DNA of 29,523 bases, from the NCBI GenBank assembly GCA_964614415.1, contig CAZTLE010000022.1, forward strand, positions 1 to 29,523, written 5' to 3'. Source of the stretch: CAZTLE01 sp964614415 (lineage in GTDB: Bacteria; Bacteroidota; Bacteroidia; Flavobacteriales; Flavobacteriaceae). Position 1 is the first letter of the stretch. Every line of letters begins with the position of its first letter. The translations under genes and the position numbers were made by a program. The notes below the pieces were generated by a model that was not told where the DNA came from, did not search any database, and saw only the letters and a program-made list of their open reading frames with translations. Below, piece after piece: positions 1 to 8,541 of the stretch.

Positions 1-168
1 ATTATATCGAACAACCTGCACATAGATATGAAGAGTGTGCATTTTGATAGTGATGACGGTATCTTCAACGGACGTATTACGGTGGTAGTGAAGAACAAGG
101 ACATTCTTAGTAATCTTGTTAAAAACATTAAAAAAATAAACGGGATCGATAAAGTTACCCGCGTATAA
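1..168 (+). CDS. RelA/SpoT-type (p)ppGpp synthetase/hydrolase, 3' end only (ACT domain)
   Basis: Frame 1 is open from the first base to TAA at 166-168, giving the last 55 residues of a protein that begins outside the window. The residues (…DDGIFNGRITVVVKN…, then IKKINGIDKVTRV at the end) fit the C-terminal ACT domain of long RelA/SpoT homologues, which senses regulatory signals and tunes (p)ppGpp synthesis and hydrolysis in the cytoplasm. The catalytic HD and synthetase domains are not visible, so bifunctionality cannot be judged. The assignment also rests on context: in flavobacteria a RelA/SpoT gene commonly precedes a Fur-family gene and purA, as here. Another ACT-domain protein is the main alternative. 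Confidence 0.75.
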   Translation: MISNNLHIDMKSVHFDSDDGIFNGRITVVVKNKDILSNLVKNIKKINGIDKVTRV

Positions 169-173
169 ATGAG

Positions 174-181
174 TACCTTTG
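174..181 (+). promoter_or_regulatory. -7 promoter box TACCTTTG ahead of the Fur-like gene
   Basis: This is an exact match to the Bacteroidota -7 consensus TAnnTTTG, 10 nt before the ATG at 192. No clear -33 TTG is seen at the expected distance. The box lies just after the stop of the RelA/SpoT gene, so the regulator may have its own promoter with a very short leader. Confidence 0.45.
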
Positions 182-191
182 CCCTTTGGTT

Positions 192-686
192 ATGAGTACA
201 AAATCAGAAACAAAGAATCAGGAAATCGTCAAGAACGTTTTCACCGGCTACCTGGAAGAAAAGGGGCACAGGAAGACCCCTGAGCGCTATGCGATTCTTC
301 AGGAGATTTACGACCATGACGACCACTTCGACATTGAGTCTCTCTACATCAACATGAAGAACAAGAATTATCGCGTAAGCAGGGCTACCCTGTACAACAC
401 AATAGAGTTACTCATGGAATGTGGCCTGGTGCGGAAGCATCAGTTCGGTCAAAACCAAGCCCATTACGAGAAATCGTATTTCGATCGTCAACACGATCAT
501 GTCATACTGGAAGACGGAGAGGTGATCGAGTTCTGTGACCCGCGTATTCAATCCATTAAAAAAACAATAGAAGAGGTTTTCGATCTGGAAATAACCAACC
601 ATTCACTGTATTTCTACGGAAGCCGCAAAACTGCAAAAACAGCCCGTCCTGACGAAAAAGAGCTTTCCGGGCAAGGAAATTCCTAA
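192..686 (+). CDS. Fur-family transcriptional regulator
   Basis: A 164-residue cytoplasmic metal-responsive repressor of the Fur family. The N-terminal winged helix carries RKTPERYAILQEIY and the recognition-helix region VSRATLYNTIELL. The C-terminal dimerisation half has HYE, the metal-site HDH motif, VIEF and TNHSLYFYG. The structural-zinc CxxC of classical Fur (usually …CLDCGKVIEF) is replaced by ILEDGEVIEF; only two cysteines remain in the protein and neither forms a CxxC. An in-frame TTG at 186 would add two residues, but ATG 192 is preferred because it follows a TAnnTTTG box. The gene lies 6 nt before purA and is probably co-transcribed with it. Family is secure; whether it senses iron, zinc or peroxide is not shown. 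Confidence 0.9.
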   Translation: MSTKSETKNQEIVKNVFTGYLEEKGHRKTPERYAILQEIYDHDDHFDIESLYINMKNKNYRVSRATLYNTIELLMECGLVRKHQFGQNQAHYEKSYFDRQHDHVILEDGEVIEFCDPRIQSIKKTIEEVFDLEITNHSLYFYGSRKTAKTARPDEKELSGQGNS

Positions 687-692
687 CTAACT

Positions 693-1964
693 ATGGCGGT
701 AGACTTACTACTCGGACTACAGTGGGGCGACGAAGGAAAAGGAAAAATCGTCGATGTCCTCACAAAAAACTATGACATAATCGCACGTTTTCAGGGAGGC
801 CCAAATGCCGGTCATACCCTTGAATTTGATGGTATTAAGCATGTATTACACACCATTCCCAGCGGTATTTTCCACGAAAATGCTATTAACCTTGTAGGAA
901 ATGGCGTTGTGATCGATCCGGTGATCTTCAAAAAAGAGCTGGACAATCTCGACAAGTTTGATGTCGATTACAAGTCGAAGCTCTTAATCTCGAGAAAAGC
1001 ACATCTTATATTACCCACACACCGTTTGCTGGACGCAGCCTCCGAAGCTTCCAAGGGGAAGGCGAAAATAGGTTCTACGCTCAAGGGAATTGGTCCTACC
1101 TACATGGACAAGACCGGGCGTAACGGGATTCGTGTTGGAGATATAGAATTGGACAGTTGGAAAGACAAATACCGGGCACTTGCCAACAAGCATGAAGCGA
1201 TGATCAGCTTCTACAATGTGAAAATAGATTACAACCTTAGAGAACTGGAAGATGAATTCTTCAATGCGATCGAAACATTGAAGGAACTTACTTTCATCGA
1301 TAGCGAAGAATACCTACATCAGGCGCAGAAAGACAAGAAGTCAATCCTGGCCGAAGGTGCCCAGGGATCGCTGTTGGATATTGATTTTGGAACCTACCCT
1401 TATGTAACGTCCAGTAATACAACGGCCGCCGGTGCCTGCACCGGTTTAGGAGTTGCTCCGGGAAAGATCAAAGAGGTGTTCGGAATTTTTAAGGCCTACG
1501 CCACACGTGTTGGAAGCGGCCCCTTCCCCACCGAGCTTTTCGACAGTTACGGAGAAACCATGGGACGTGTTGGAAACGAGTTTGGAGCTACTACCGGAAG
1601 GCCTCGTCGCTGCGGATGGTTGGATCTGGTGGCACTCAAGTATGCTGTTCAGGTGAATGGAGTCACGCAACTGATGATGATGAAAGGCGATGTTCTAAGT
1701 GGTTTTGACACCCTGAAGGTTTGTACGGCCTATACTTATAAGGGGGATACGATTCGCCATTTGCCTTACAATATCGAACCCGAAAATGTCCAACCTGTGT
1801 ACTCAGAATTACCGGGATGGAAGGAAGATCTTACGCAGATGACAGACGCTTCGCAATTTCCGGAGGAACTGAACGATTACATCGCCTTCATAGAAAAGGA
1901 ATTGAAAGTGCCCGTTAAGATCGTATCTGTAGGGCCGGACAGAAAACAAACCATACACCGGTAA
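693..1964 (+). CDS. purA: Adenylosuccinate synthetase
   Basis: A full-length 423-residue enzyme that makes adenylosuccinate from IMP, aspartate and GTP, the first committed step from IMP to AMP. The P-loop-like GLQWGDEGKGKIVD is at residues 8-21, with the catalytic aspartate at 13 and histidine at 41 (GPNAGHT), the same numbers as in the E. coli enzyme. Other family motifs are GSTLKGIGPTYMDKTGR, ILAEGAQGSLLDID, TSSNTTAAGA and TTGRPRRCGWLDL. The length is normal and no key residue is missing. It starts 6 nt after the Fur-like gene, suggesting one transcript. Confidence 0.98.
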   Translation: MAVDLLLGLQWGDEGKGKIVDVLTKNYDIIARFQGGPNAGHTLEFDGIKHVLHTIPSGIFHENAINLVGNGVVIDPVIFKKELDNLDKFDVDYKSKLLISRKAHLILPTHRLLDAASEASKGKAKIGSTLKGIGPTYMDKTGRNGIRVGDIELDSWKDKYRALANKHEAMISFYNVKIDYNLRELEDEFFNAIETLKELTFIDSEEYLHQAQKDKKSILAEGAQGSLLDIDFGTYPYVTSSNTTAAGACTGLGVAPGKIKEVFGIFKAYATRVGSGPFPTELFDSYGETMGRVGNEFGATTGRPRRCGWLDLVALKYAVQVNGVTQLMMMKGDVLSGFDTLKVCTAYTYKGDTIRHLPYNIEPENVQPVYSELPGWKEDLTQMTDASQFPEELNDYIAFIEKELKVPVKIVSVGPDRKQTIHR

Positions 1965-1986
1965 CATACGGTTTCTTTCGTATTTT

Positions 1987-2003
1987 CGTTACTTACCGTA
2001 ACG
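1987..2003. promoter_or_regulatory. Perfect small inverted repeat in the purA-OstA gap
   Basis: The 45-nt gap contains CGTTAC, a TTACC loop and GTAACG: 6-bp perfect arms ending 6 nt before the first TTG start codon of the next gene. No T-tract follows, so it does not look like a standard intrinsic terminator. An operator or an mRNA 5' hairpin is possible; chance is also possible for arms this short. Confidence 0.3.
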
Positions 2004-2009
2004 ATATCA

Positions 2010-3788
2010 TTGTTGAGACTTTGGAACTACATACTCGTTGTTTTTTTGCTCTTTCCGGGCCTGTTACTCCATGCCCAGGAGGAAAGTGAAAAAACAAAGG
2101 TGTCCGTGCAATCCGGTTATCTGGAAAAGAAGCCTGAATTCCCGGATGCGGTTATCTATACTCGAGACAACAAAGGGCAGGTATATATTGTTCATGAAGG
2201 AGTAGAAATGTGGTGTGATCAGGCTTATGTCTACCTCAATGAAAACTTCGTAAAAGCCTATGGCCGGGTAAAGATCACCCAGGGCGATACGGTAACCATG
2301 AATAGCAAATATGCCGAGTACAGCGGTAACACCCAGTTTGCTTTTGCCAGCGGAGACGTGATCCTTACTGAGCCCAAGACCACCCTGCGTACCGATACCC
2401 TCTACTTTGACCGCATTAAACAACAGGCCTTTTACAGAACGGGAGGCACCGTTCGGGATACCGCCAGTGTTCTTACCAGCAGGATAGGGCGTTATTATGC
2501 GGAAACCAAAAAATATCAGTTTCTCTCGGAAGTGGTTATTCGAAACCCAAAGTATACGGTGTATTCTCCACAACTGGATTTTTACTCCGAAACGGGAGGC
2601 GCGTATCTGTATGGTCCCTCGACCATAGAAAGTGAAACGAGCACCATCTATTGCGAACGCGGGTACTACGACACTCGTGATGACACCGGATATTTCGTAA
2701 AGAACTCGCGTGTGGATTACGAAAACCGAATTTTATACGGGGATAGTATTTATTTCGACAGGAACCGGAGTTTCGCTTCGGCCACCAACAATATCAAAGT
2801 TCTCGACACAGTGAACGAAAGTGTTATACGTGGTCACTATGCCGAGGTATTCAGGGAAAAGGACTCCATGTTTATTACCAAACGTGCCGTGGCCGTTACC
2901 CTTAGGGATAATGACTCCATGTATGTGCACGCGGATACGCTGCGTGTGACAGGCAAACCCGAAAATCGTATCATTAAAGGTTTTTACCGAGCACGCATGT
3001 TCAAGCCCGGTAAACCGGGGGAAGAACCTACCAGTGGTAAGTGCGACTCGATTTTTCTGAATCAGAAGATCGGTATTACCAAACTCATCCGGGAACCGGT
3101 ACTTTGGAGCGGACTGAGTCAAATGACGGGCGATACCATCCACATCCTGTCCAATACCAAAACCGAGCAACTGGATACGCTCAAAGTATTCAACAATGCC
3201 TTTCTGATTCAGCGGGATAGCGCGGGTTATAACCAGACAAAGGGAGAACGACTTATAGGGCTATTCACCAACAACGAGCTGGATACGGTGAATATCATAA
3301 AGAATGCACAGGTAATCTACTATTCACGTAATGACAAAGACGAATTGGTAGGCATAAACAACACAGTGTGCAGTTCAATACAAATGTACCTGGAGAACCA
3401 GCAGATCATAGGTGTTCGTTTCATCAAACAAGCCAAGTCCAAGCTTTATCCGCCATCACTATACCCGGAAAATGCGCGTATACTGCCAGGATTTAACTGG
3501 AGAGGTGAGGAACGCCTGCTCTCGGTGGAAGACCTCTTCAAGGGAAAACCACCACCCGTATTGCCAAAAATTCGCGGTTTACAATTGCCTGAAGACGAAG
3601 GAGAATTCTTCGACGACGTACCCGAAGAAGACATTGAACTCCCTGAAAACTCAAAGCTTTCACCCAAAGACGTGCAAAACAGGCCTGAGGATCCCAAACC
3701 GCAAACCAGGCCTAAGGAAACAGAGGAAGGCCTCCCAAAACGCGATTCCACTTCGGTGCGCAGCCTACTGCCTAAAAAGGACAACTAA
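2010..3788 (+). CDS. OstA-like outer-membrane biogenesis protein (OstA/LptA superfamily)
   Basis: A 592-residue exported protein. The N-terminus (LWNYILVVFLLFPGLLLHAQ) is a signal peptide with probable cleavage after HAQ. Repeated short beta-strand units such as DTVTMNSKYAEYSG, ASGDVILTEP, TDTLYFDR and YGDSIYFDR over roughly residues 50-450 are typical of the OstA/LptA beta-jellyroll fold, known in LptA and the LptD N-terminus for guiding LPS across the periplasm. A role in LPS or outer-membrane transport is inferred by family. The last ~70 residues are acidic and proline-rich (PEDPKPQTRPKETEEG) and look disordered. There is no ATG near the signal peptide, so TTG at 2010 or 2013 must be the start. 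It overlaps the next gene by one base (TAATG). Confidence 0.8.
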   Translation: MLRLWNYILVVFLLFPGLLLHAQEESEKTKVSVQSGYLEKKPEFPDAVIYTRDNKGQVYIVHEGVEMWCDQAYVYLNENFVKAYGRVKITQGDTVTMNSKYAEYSGNTQFAFASGDVILTEPKTTLRTDTLYFDRIKQQAFYRTGGTVRDTASVLTSRIGRYYAETKKYQFLSEVVIRNPKYTVYSPQLDFYSETGGAYLYGPSTIESETSTIYCERGYYDTRDDTGYFVKNSRVDYENRILYGDSIYFDRNRSFASATNNIKVLDTVNESVIRGHYAEVFREKDSMFITKRAVAVTLRDNDSMYVHADTLRVTGKPENRIIKGFYRARMFKPGKPGEEPTSGKCDSIFLNQKIGITKLIREPVLWSGLSQMTGDTIHILSNTKTEQLDTLKVFNNAFLIQRDSAGYNQTKGERLIGLFTNNELDTVNIIKNAQVIYYSRNDKDELVGINNTVCSSIQMYLENQQIIGVRFIKQAKSKLYPPSLYPENARILPGFNWRGEERLLSVEDLFKGKPPPVLPKIRGLQLPEDEGEFFDDVPEEDIELPENSKLSPKDVQNRPEDPKPQTRPKETEEGLPKRDSTSVRSLLPKKDN

Positions 3789-4975
3789 TGCATGAGGGCT
3801 TTTTTAAATACCAGGCGCAGACAACTCCACATCCTTTGGCATTGGAAGTTTCGCATGCATCCGGAAGCTATATTTATGATTCGTCCGGCAAGTCCTATTT
3901 GGATTTTATAGCGGGAGTCTCCGCATGTAGCCTGGGACATTGTCATCCGCGGGTGGTCAAAGCCGTAAAGGATCAACTGGATTCCTACCTGCATGTAATG
4001 GTGTATGGAGAGTTTATTCAGCAGCCCGCTGTGGAACTTTCCGAATTACTGGCAGCACTGCTCCCTGATCCTTTGGAAACTACATATCTCGTGAATAGCG
4101 GCACAGAAGCCATGGAAGGTGCGATGAAACTGGCCCGACGTGCAACGGGACGTTCGCAGATCCTCTATGCCCATAAGGCGTACCACGGAAATACCATGGG
4201 TTCGTTGAGCATTATGGGTTATGAGGCCCGTAAACAACCCTTTGAGCCGCTCCTACCCGATTGTAAGGCGATACAGTTCAATGATCCGGCAGACCTGGAT
4301 TTAATTACCTTTGAAACGGCTGCGGTCGTACTTGAAACCATACAGGGCGGGGCCGGATTTATTATGCCCGAAGGAGATTACCTGAAAAAGGTGCGGCAGC
4401 GGTGTAACGAGATGGGCGCTTTATTGATCCTTGATGAAATACAACCGGGGTTTGGACGTACCGGCACCCTCTTCGCTTTTGAACAGTACGGCATCGTGCC
4501 CGACATTCTTGTTATGGGAAAAGGCATGGGCGGTGGCTTGCCCATAGGTGCCTTTACGGCTTCACGCGAGCATATGGCGCTGCTGTCGGACAATCCGAAG
4601 CTCGGGCATATAACCACCTTTGGAGGAAATCCTGTCATTGCGGCAGGAGCGCTTGCCACTTTACGGGAAATCACAGAAAGCAGTCTCATTGAGGATACGC
4701 TTCAAAAGGAAGTGCTTTTCAGAAAGTACCTGGATCATCCGCTAATCACCGAAATTCGGGGGAAGGGGCTGATGCTCACGTTGATGATGGAATCGGGTGA
4801 AATCGCTTCAGAAGTAATACTTCGCTGTAAGGATCGCGGATTGCTGTTATTTTGGCTTCTTTTTGAACCCTGTGCTGTAAGAATTACCCCTCCTCTTACT
4901 ATTTCAGAAACAGAAATTAAAGCCGGTTGTGACATACTGACCGAAGTTCTCTCCGAAATTGCTGCCGAAAAATAA
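3788..4975 (+). CDS. Class III PLP-dependent aminotransferase
   Basis: A 395-residue cytoplasmic enzyme of the acetylornithine/ornithine/4-aminobutyrate aminotransferase group. Visible features are NSGTEAMEGAMKLAR (cofactor-phosphate region, 103-117), AYHGNTMGS (131-139), LILDEIQPGFGRTG with the PLP-ring aspartate at 216, and the Schiff-base lysine K245 in LVMGKGMGGGLPIGAF. Length is normal. Its ATG shares the final A of the OstA-like stop codon, which points to translational coupling. The true substrate cannot be read from sequence; homologues in this position are usually annotated only as aspartate aminotransferase family proteins, so no symbol is given. Confidence 0.88.
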   Translation: MHEGFFKYQAQTTPHPLALEVSHASGSYIYDSSGKSYLDFIAGVSACSLGHCHPRVVKAVKDQLDSYLHVMVYGEFIQQPAVELSELLAALLPDPLETTYLVNSGTEAMEGAMKLARRATGRSQILYAHKAYHGNTMGSLSIMGYEARKQPFEPLLPDCKAIQFNDPADLDLITFETAAVVLETIQGGAGFIMPEGDYLKKVRQRCNEMGALLILDEIQPGFGRTGTLFAFEQYGIVPDILVMGKGMGGGLPIGAFTASREHMALLSDNPKLGHITTFGGNPVIAAGALATLREITESSLIEDTLQKEVLFRKYLDHPLITEIRGKGLMLTLMMESGEIASEVILRCKDRGLLLFWLLFEPCAVRITPPLTISETEIKAGCDILTEVLSEIAAEK

Positions 4976-5013
4976 ACTTATAAATACTTGATTATCAGTG
5001 TTTTTTGAAATGT

Positions 5014-5042
5014 TTAACGTGTTGATAACTACGTTAACAACA
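5014..5042. promoter_or_regulatory. Overlapping inverted repeats upstream of the TPR gene
   Basis: Two alternative dyads share this stretch. TTAACGT (5014-5020) pairs with ACGTTAA (5031-5037) across a 10-nt spacer. TGTTGATAAC (5020-5029) pairs with GTTAACAACA (5033-5042) with one mismatch across TAC. They lie just upstream of the candidate promoter at 5058-5086, where an operator or upstream activator site could sit. Function is unproven. Confidence 0.3.
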
Positions 5043-5057
5043 ATCACGGCACAACTA

Positions 5058-5086
5058 TTGAACTCCTAGCGACATTAGTATCTTTA
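5058..5086 (+). promoter_or_regulatory. Candidate Bacteroidota promoter for the TPR gene
   Basis: TTG at 5058-5060 is followed after 18 nt by TATCTTTA (5079-5086), one base from the consensus TAnnTTTG. The spacing fits the flavobacterial -33/-7 pair. The ATG follows 27 nt later. Confidence 0.4.
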
Positions 5087-5113
5087 GTTATACGAAACAG
5101 AAAACCGCTGCCT

Positions 5114-6514
5114 ATGCAATCAGGCCCAAATAAGCATAATAACTTTTCCCTTTCCCGTTTCGAATCCATGCTAAAAACTAATAATGTCTACTTCTTCGAC
5201 TCCGAAGAATTCGAAGACATTATTCAGCATTATCTCGAAAACGGTAAGATGGCACTGGCTAAAAAGGCCACTAAGCTGGGATTGGAGCAGCATCCAACCT
5301 CCACAAACCTCAAGCTGTTTCAGGTTGAAATGTACATTTTTGAGAATAAGCTGGATGTGGCCGATCAGCTATTGGACGAGTTGTATGTTTTGGAACAGTC
5401 CAACGAGGAGATCTATATCCAAAAGGCAAATATCTTTTCACGGCGCGATCAACACCAGCAGGCCATAACATTGCTTGAAAAAGCGCTTCATATCACGGAT
5501 GACGAAGCCGACGTGCTATCGCTTCTGGGTATGGAATATCTTTTCATGGAGGATTTCGAGAATGCAAAGTATTACTTCATGAAGTGCCTGGAGAAAGACG
5601 AGGAGGATTACTCGGCCCTTTATAATGTGATCTATTGTTTCGATTATCTGGATCAAACGGACGAGGCCATCGAATACCTGAACGTATACCTCAATAAGAA
5701 TCCGTATTGTGAGGTTGCATGGCATCAGGTGGGGAAACAGTATTACAAACTTAAAGAGTATAAAAAGGCGTTGGCTGCTTTTGATTTTGCCATCATAAGC
5801 GATGATAATTTTATAGGCGCTTATTTGGAAAAAGGTAAGGTCCAGGAAAAATTAGGCAAATATGAAGATGCCATAGAGAGCTACACCATTACACTGGGGC
5901 TGGATGATCCTACCTCCTTTGCCCTGTTGCGTATCGGTAAGTGTTATGAGAAGCTGGGAAATGATGAACTGGCACTTCAATTCTACTCAAAATGTGTCGA
6001 AGAAGACGCCTTATTAGACAAAGGTTGGATCGCAATTACCGATTTCTACTACAAGAAAAAGAACTATCAAAAAGCGTTGTACTACATTGACAAAGCGATC
6101 AATATAGACAGTGAGAATGTGCTGTACTGGAAGCGCTATGCTAAGATCAACAACAAATTAAATCTGTTTGAAGAAGCAGAGCACGGTTACAGACGCTCAT
6201 TGGAGTTAGGTAACTACGAACTAGATACCTGGCTTACCCGTTGTGATATTTTACTCCACCTGGGCGAATACAATGCCGCTGTGAACAATCTGTTTCAGGC
6301 GTCGGAATTCTACCCGGAAAGCGCCGAGATCGAATACAGGCTTGCGGGTCTCTTCTATATTATGAACGACGACCGAAAAGGAGAATATCACCTGAAGAAC
6401 GGACTCCGAATGGATGCTGAATTTCTTTTGATCGTTGAAGAAATTTTCCCGTCGGTTTACGATAAGGATGTGGTGCAGCAAATTATCCTGAAACACAAAA
6501 AACCTTCGGTCTAA
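5114..6514 (+). CDS. Tetratricopeptide-repeat protein
   Basis: A 466-residue soluble protein built from helical TPR-like repeats over about residues 30-430. Clear units include AITLLEKALHITDDEADVLS, YYFMKCLEKDEEDYSALY, ALAAFDFAIISDDNFIGAYL, AIESYTITLGLDDPTSFALL and ALYYIDKAINIDSENVLYW, each close to 34 residues. There is no signal peptide or membrane segment, so it is probably a cytoplasmic protein-protein interaction scaffold. It is acidic and tyrosine-rich. The specific partner is unknown. It stands alone with its own likely promoter and 33 nt before the first DUF368 gene. Confidence 0.9.
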   Translation: MQSGPNKHNNFSLSRFESMLKTNNVYFFDSEEFEDIIQHYLENGKMALAKKATKLGLEQHPTSTNLKLFQVEMYIFENKLDVADQLLDELYVLEQSNEEIYIQKANIFSRRDQHQQAITLLEKALHITDDEADVLSLLGMEYLFMEDFENAKYYFMKCLEKDEEDYSALYNVIYCFDYLDQTDEAIEYLNVYLNKNPYCEVAWHQVGKQYYKLKEYKKALAAFDFAIISDDNFIGAYLEKGKVQEKLGKYEDAIESYTITLGLDDPTSFALLRIGKCYEKLGNDELALQFYSKCVEEDALLDKGWIAITDFYYKKKNYQKALYYIDKAINIDSENVLYWKRYAKINNKLNLFEEAEHGYRRSLELGNYELDTWLTRCDILLHLGEYNAAVNNLFQASEFYPESAEIEYRLAGLFYIMNDDRKGEYHLKNGLRMDAEFLLIVEEIFPSVYDKDVVQQIILKHKKPSV

Positions 6515-6520
6515 ATTGTG

Positions 6521-6528
6521 TACTTTTG
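6521..6528 (+). promoter_or_regulatory. -7 promoter box TACTTTTG before the DUF368 pair
   Basis: An exact TAnnTTTG match 19 nt before the ATG at 6548 and directly after the TPR stop codon. No convincing -33 TTG is present. It could drive the DUF368-DUF368-aroE run. Confidence 0.4.
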
Positions 6529-6547
6529 AAGGCAAGCGTTCAAATGT

Positions 6548-7516
6548 ATGCCTTCACGTAATTTACTTCAGCATTTAGTTATTTCAGCAAAAGGAATGGC
6601 CATGGGAGCAGCCGACGTTGTCCCTGGTGTATCCGGTGGAACGATCGCCTTTATTTCCGGTATCTACGAGGAACTGATCGGGACAATTCACAAGCTCAAT
6701 TTCGGCTTCTTTTCTGTTTGGAAAAAGCAAGGTTTTAAAACCGCCTGGCGTGAGTACAATCTCAGTTTTCTGCTGGCGCTGGTCGCCGGAATATTCGTGA
6801 GTATTCTTTCTTTGGCAAAACTGATCGAATGGTTATTGGAGAATCATCCCATCCTTGTATGGTCCTTCTTTTTCGGACTCATTATTGCCAGTATACTGCA
6901 TGTAGGCCGGCAAATTACCCGATGGAATGTAACCGCAATTACAGGGCTTATTCTTGCTACGGGTTTGTCGTATTGGATCACCATTCTTGAGCCCATAGGC
7001 AGTCCCGAAAGTACCTGGTTTTTGTTTATCGCAGGATTCATTGCCATTATAGCCATGATTCTTCCGGGAATCTCCGGAGCCTTTATTTTACTGCTCCTGG
7101 GGGCCTATCAGGCCGTGATTGGTACAATTACACAATTCACGGATGGGATCGGATCGGGGAATTTTGATCAGGTATGGCAGGCATTCCTGAAGCTGGTCGT
7201 CTTCGGTGTGGGTGCGGTGATAGGGCTTAAAGTCTTTTCGGGCGTACTCAACTGGATGTTCAAAAATCATAAAAATACGGTCCTGGCTGTTCTTACCGGT
7301 TTTATGATAGGCGCCCTGAACAAAATATGGCCCTGGAAAGAGGTACTTGAATACCGCATTAATTCTTCGGGGCATGAGGTCCCGTTTCTTGAAAAGAGTA
7401 TACTACCCGCACAGTACGACGGGAACCCACAGGTATTATATGCTATTGTATTTCTTGTGATTGGCTTTTTAACTATTTATCTTTTAGAACGCCTGGCAGT
7501 ACGCAAACAGAACTAA
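6548..7516 (+). CDS. DUF368 membrane protein (polyprenyl-phosphate translocase family), first copy
   Basis: A 322-residue polytopic inner-membrane protein of the DUF368 family. Members of this family (PopT) have been shown to return undecaprenyl phosphate, the lipid carrier for cell-wall and surface-glycan synthesis, to the cytoplasmic face. Two related glycine/proline re-entrant motifs are visible: VPGVSGGTIAF (25-35) and LPGISGAFILLLLGAY (172-187), followed by paired hydrophobic segments, as expected of an internally duplicated transporter. The upstream ATG at 6544 is closed at once by a stop, so ATG 6548 is the start. The second copy begins 2 nt after the stop. The transport role is inferred from the family. 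Confidence 0.88.
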   Translation: MPSRNLLQHLVISAKGMAMGAADVVPGVSGGTIAFISGIYEELIGTIHKLNFGFFSVWKKQGFKTAWREYNLSFLLALVAGIFVSILSLAKLIEWLLENHPILVWSFFFGLIIASILHVGRQITRWNVTAITGLILATGLSYWITILEPIGSPESTWFLFIAGFIAIIAMILPGISGAFILLLLGAYQAVIGTITQFTDGIGSGNFDQVWQAFLKLVVFGVGAVIGLKVFSGVLNWMFKNHKNTVLAVLTGFMIGALNKIWPWKEVLEYRINSSGHEVPFLEKSILPAQYDGNPQVLYAIVFLVIGFLTIYLLERLAVRKQN

Positions 7517-7518
7517 GA

Positions 7519-8541
7519 ATGCACAAAACACGGTCTTTGGGGGATAAAATCTGGCTCGTCCTTAAGGGGCTTGCTATGGGTGCTGCCAACAAGGTTCCGG
7601 GTGTTTCAGGGGGTGTGGTTGCCTTTGTCGCAGGGTTTTACGAGGAATTCATCTATTCGCTTCAAAAGATAAATCGCAAAGCTTTTGCTTTACTTTTCAA
7701 TGGCCGTTTCAGAAGCTTTTTCAGATATATAAACGGCAATTTCCTGGGTTTGCTCATCCTGGGAATGGTAATCAGCTATTTTAGTGTTTCCCAGATACTG
7801 GATTACTTGTTGGTGCGCTATGAACTGTTCGTTTGGAGTACATTCTTCGGTATGATAGTGGGATCCATCTATTACATTGCGAAGGATTTTGGGAAATGGA
7901 ACCGGGTGTATGTAGGTTATTTGATGCTCGGTATTGCTGCGGGTATAAGTATTAGTTTTTTGGAGCCTGCCAAGGAAAATGATCAGTTGCTGTTCGTCTT
8001 TTTTTGCGGGATTATTGGTGTTTCCGGGATGACTCTGCCGGGCCTTTCCGGATCCTTTATTCTCATTCTACTAGGAAATTACGTACTCCTGTTGGTAGAT
8101 GCCGTTAACGCACTTTACGATACCATTGCCGATCTGCTACGCGGTGACACCTCGTTTACAGGAGACCCCGGCCGACTCAAATTATTGACAGTATTGACCG
8201 TCTTTTCTACCGGTTCACTGGTAGGATTGGTATCGCTGTCCCATTTGCTTGCCTATGTTATAAAGCACTTTAAACAAGCAACCTACGCCGTTATAATTGG
8301 ATTTATAACCGGTTCGCTGGGTGTGGTGTGGCCCTGGAAAACCAAGGTATACGATCTGGATGCCAATGGCAATATTCAACTGGATGCGAACGGCCGGGAA
8401 ATCATCACTGATTACAACCGATTCTTCCCATCAGAATTTTCTCTCGAAACATTCTTCGCAATTTTATTTATAATTGCAGGAGTGGTGATCGTCCTGAGTT
8501 TGGATTGGTACCATTCATCGAAGAACCCCCAAAATGGCTAA
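7519..8541 (+). CDS. DUF368 membrane protein (polyprenyl-phosphate translocase family), second copy
   Basis: A 340-residue paralogue of the preceding gene. It carries the same two motifs, VPGVSGGVVAFVAGFYEEF (26-44) and LPGLSGSFILILLGNYV (173-189), a shared WPWK near the C-terminal third, and a similar membrane layout. The two proteins differ widely elsewhere, so this is an old duplication rather than a recent one. Extra length includes a hydrophilic loop with DLDANGNIQLDANGREI, itself a short internal repeat (DANG). It overlaps aroE by 8 nt, suggesting coupled translation. Its likely substrate is undecaprenyl phosphate or a related polyprenyl phosphate. Confidence 0.87.
   Translation: MHKTRSLGDKIWLVLKGLAMGAANKVPGVSGGVVAFVAGFYEEFIYSLQKINRKAFALLFNGRFRSFFRYINGNFLGLLILGMVISYFSVSQILDYLLVRYELFVWSTFFGMIVGSIYYIAKDFGKWNRVYVGYLMLGIAAGISISFLEPAKENDQLLFVFFCGIIGVSGMTLPGLSGSFILILLGNYVLLLVDAVNALYDTIADLLRGDTSFTGDPGRLKLLTVLTVFSTGSLVGLVSLSHLLAYVIKHFKQATYAVIIGFITGSLGVVWPWKTKVYDLDANGNIQLDANGREIITDYNRFFPSEFSLETFFAILFIIAGVVIVLSLDWYHSSKNPQNG

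Noticed and set aside
1967..2000. TACGGT/ACCGTA as a purA terminator
   Set aside because: The arms are 6 bp with a 22-nt loop and no T-tract; the tighter CGTTAC/GTAACG hairpin in the same place is a better candidate structure.
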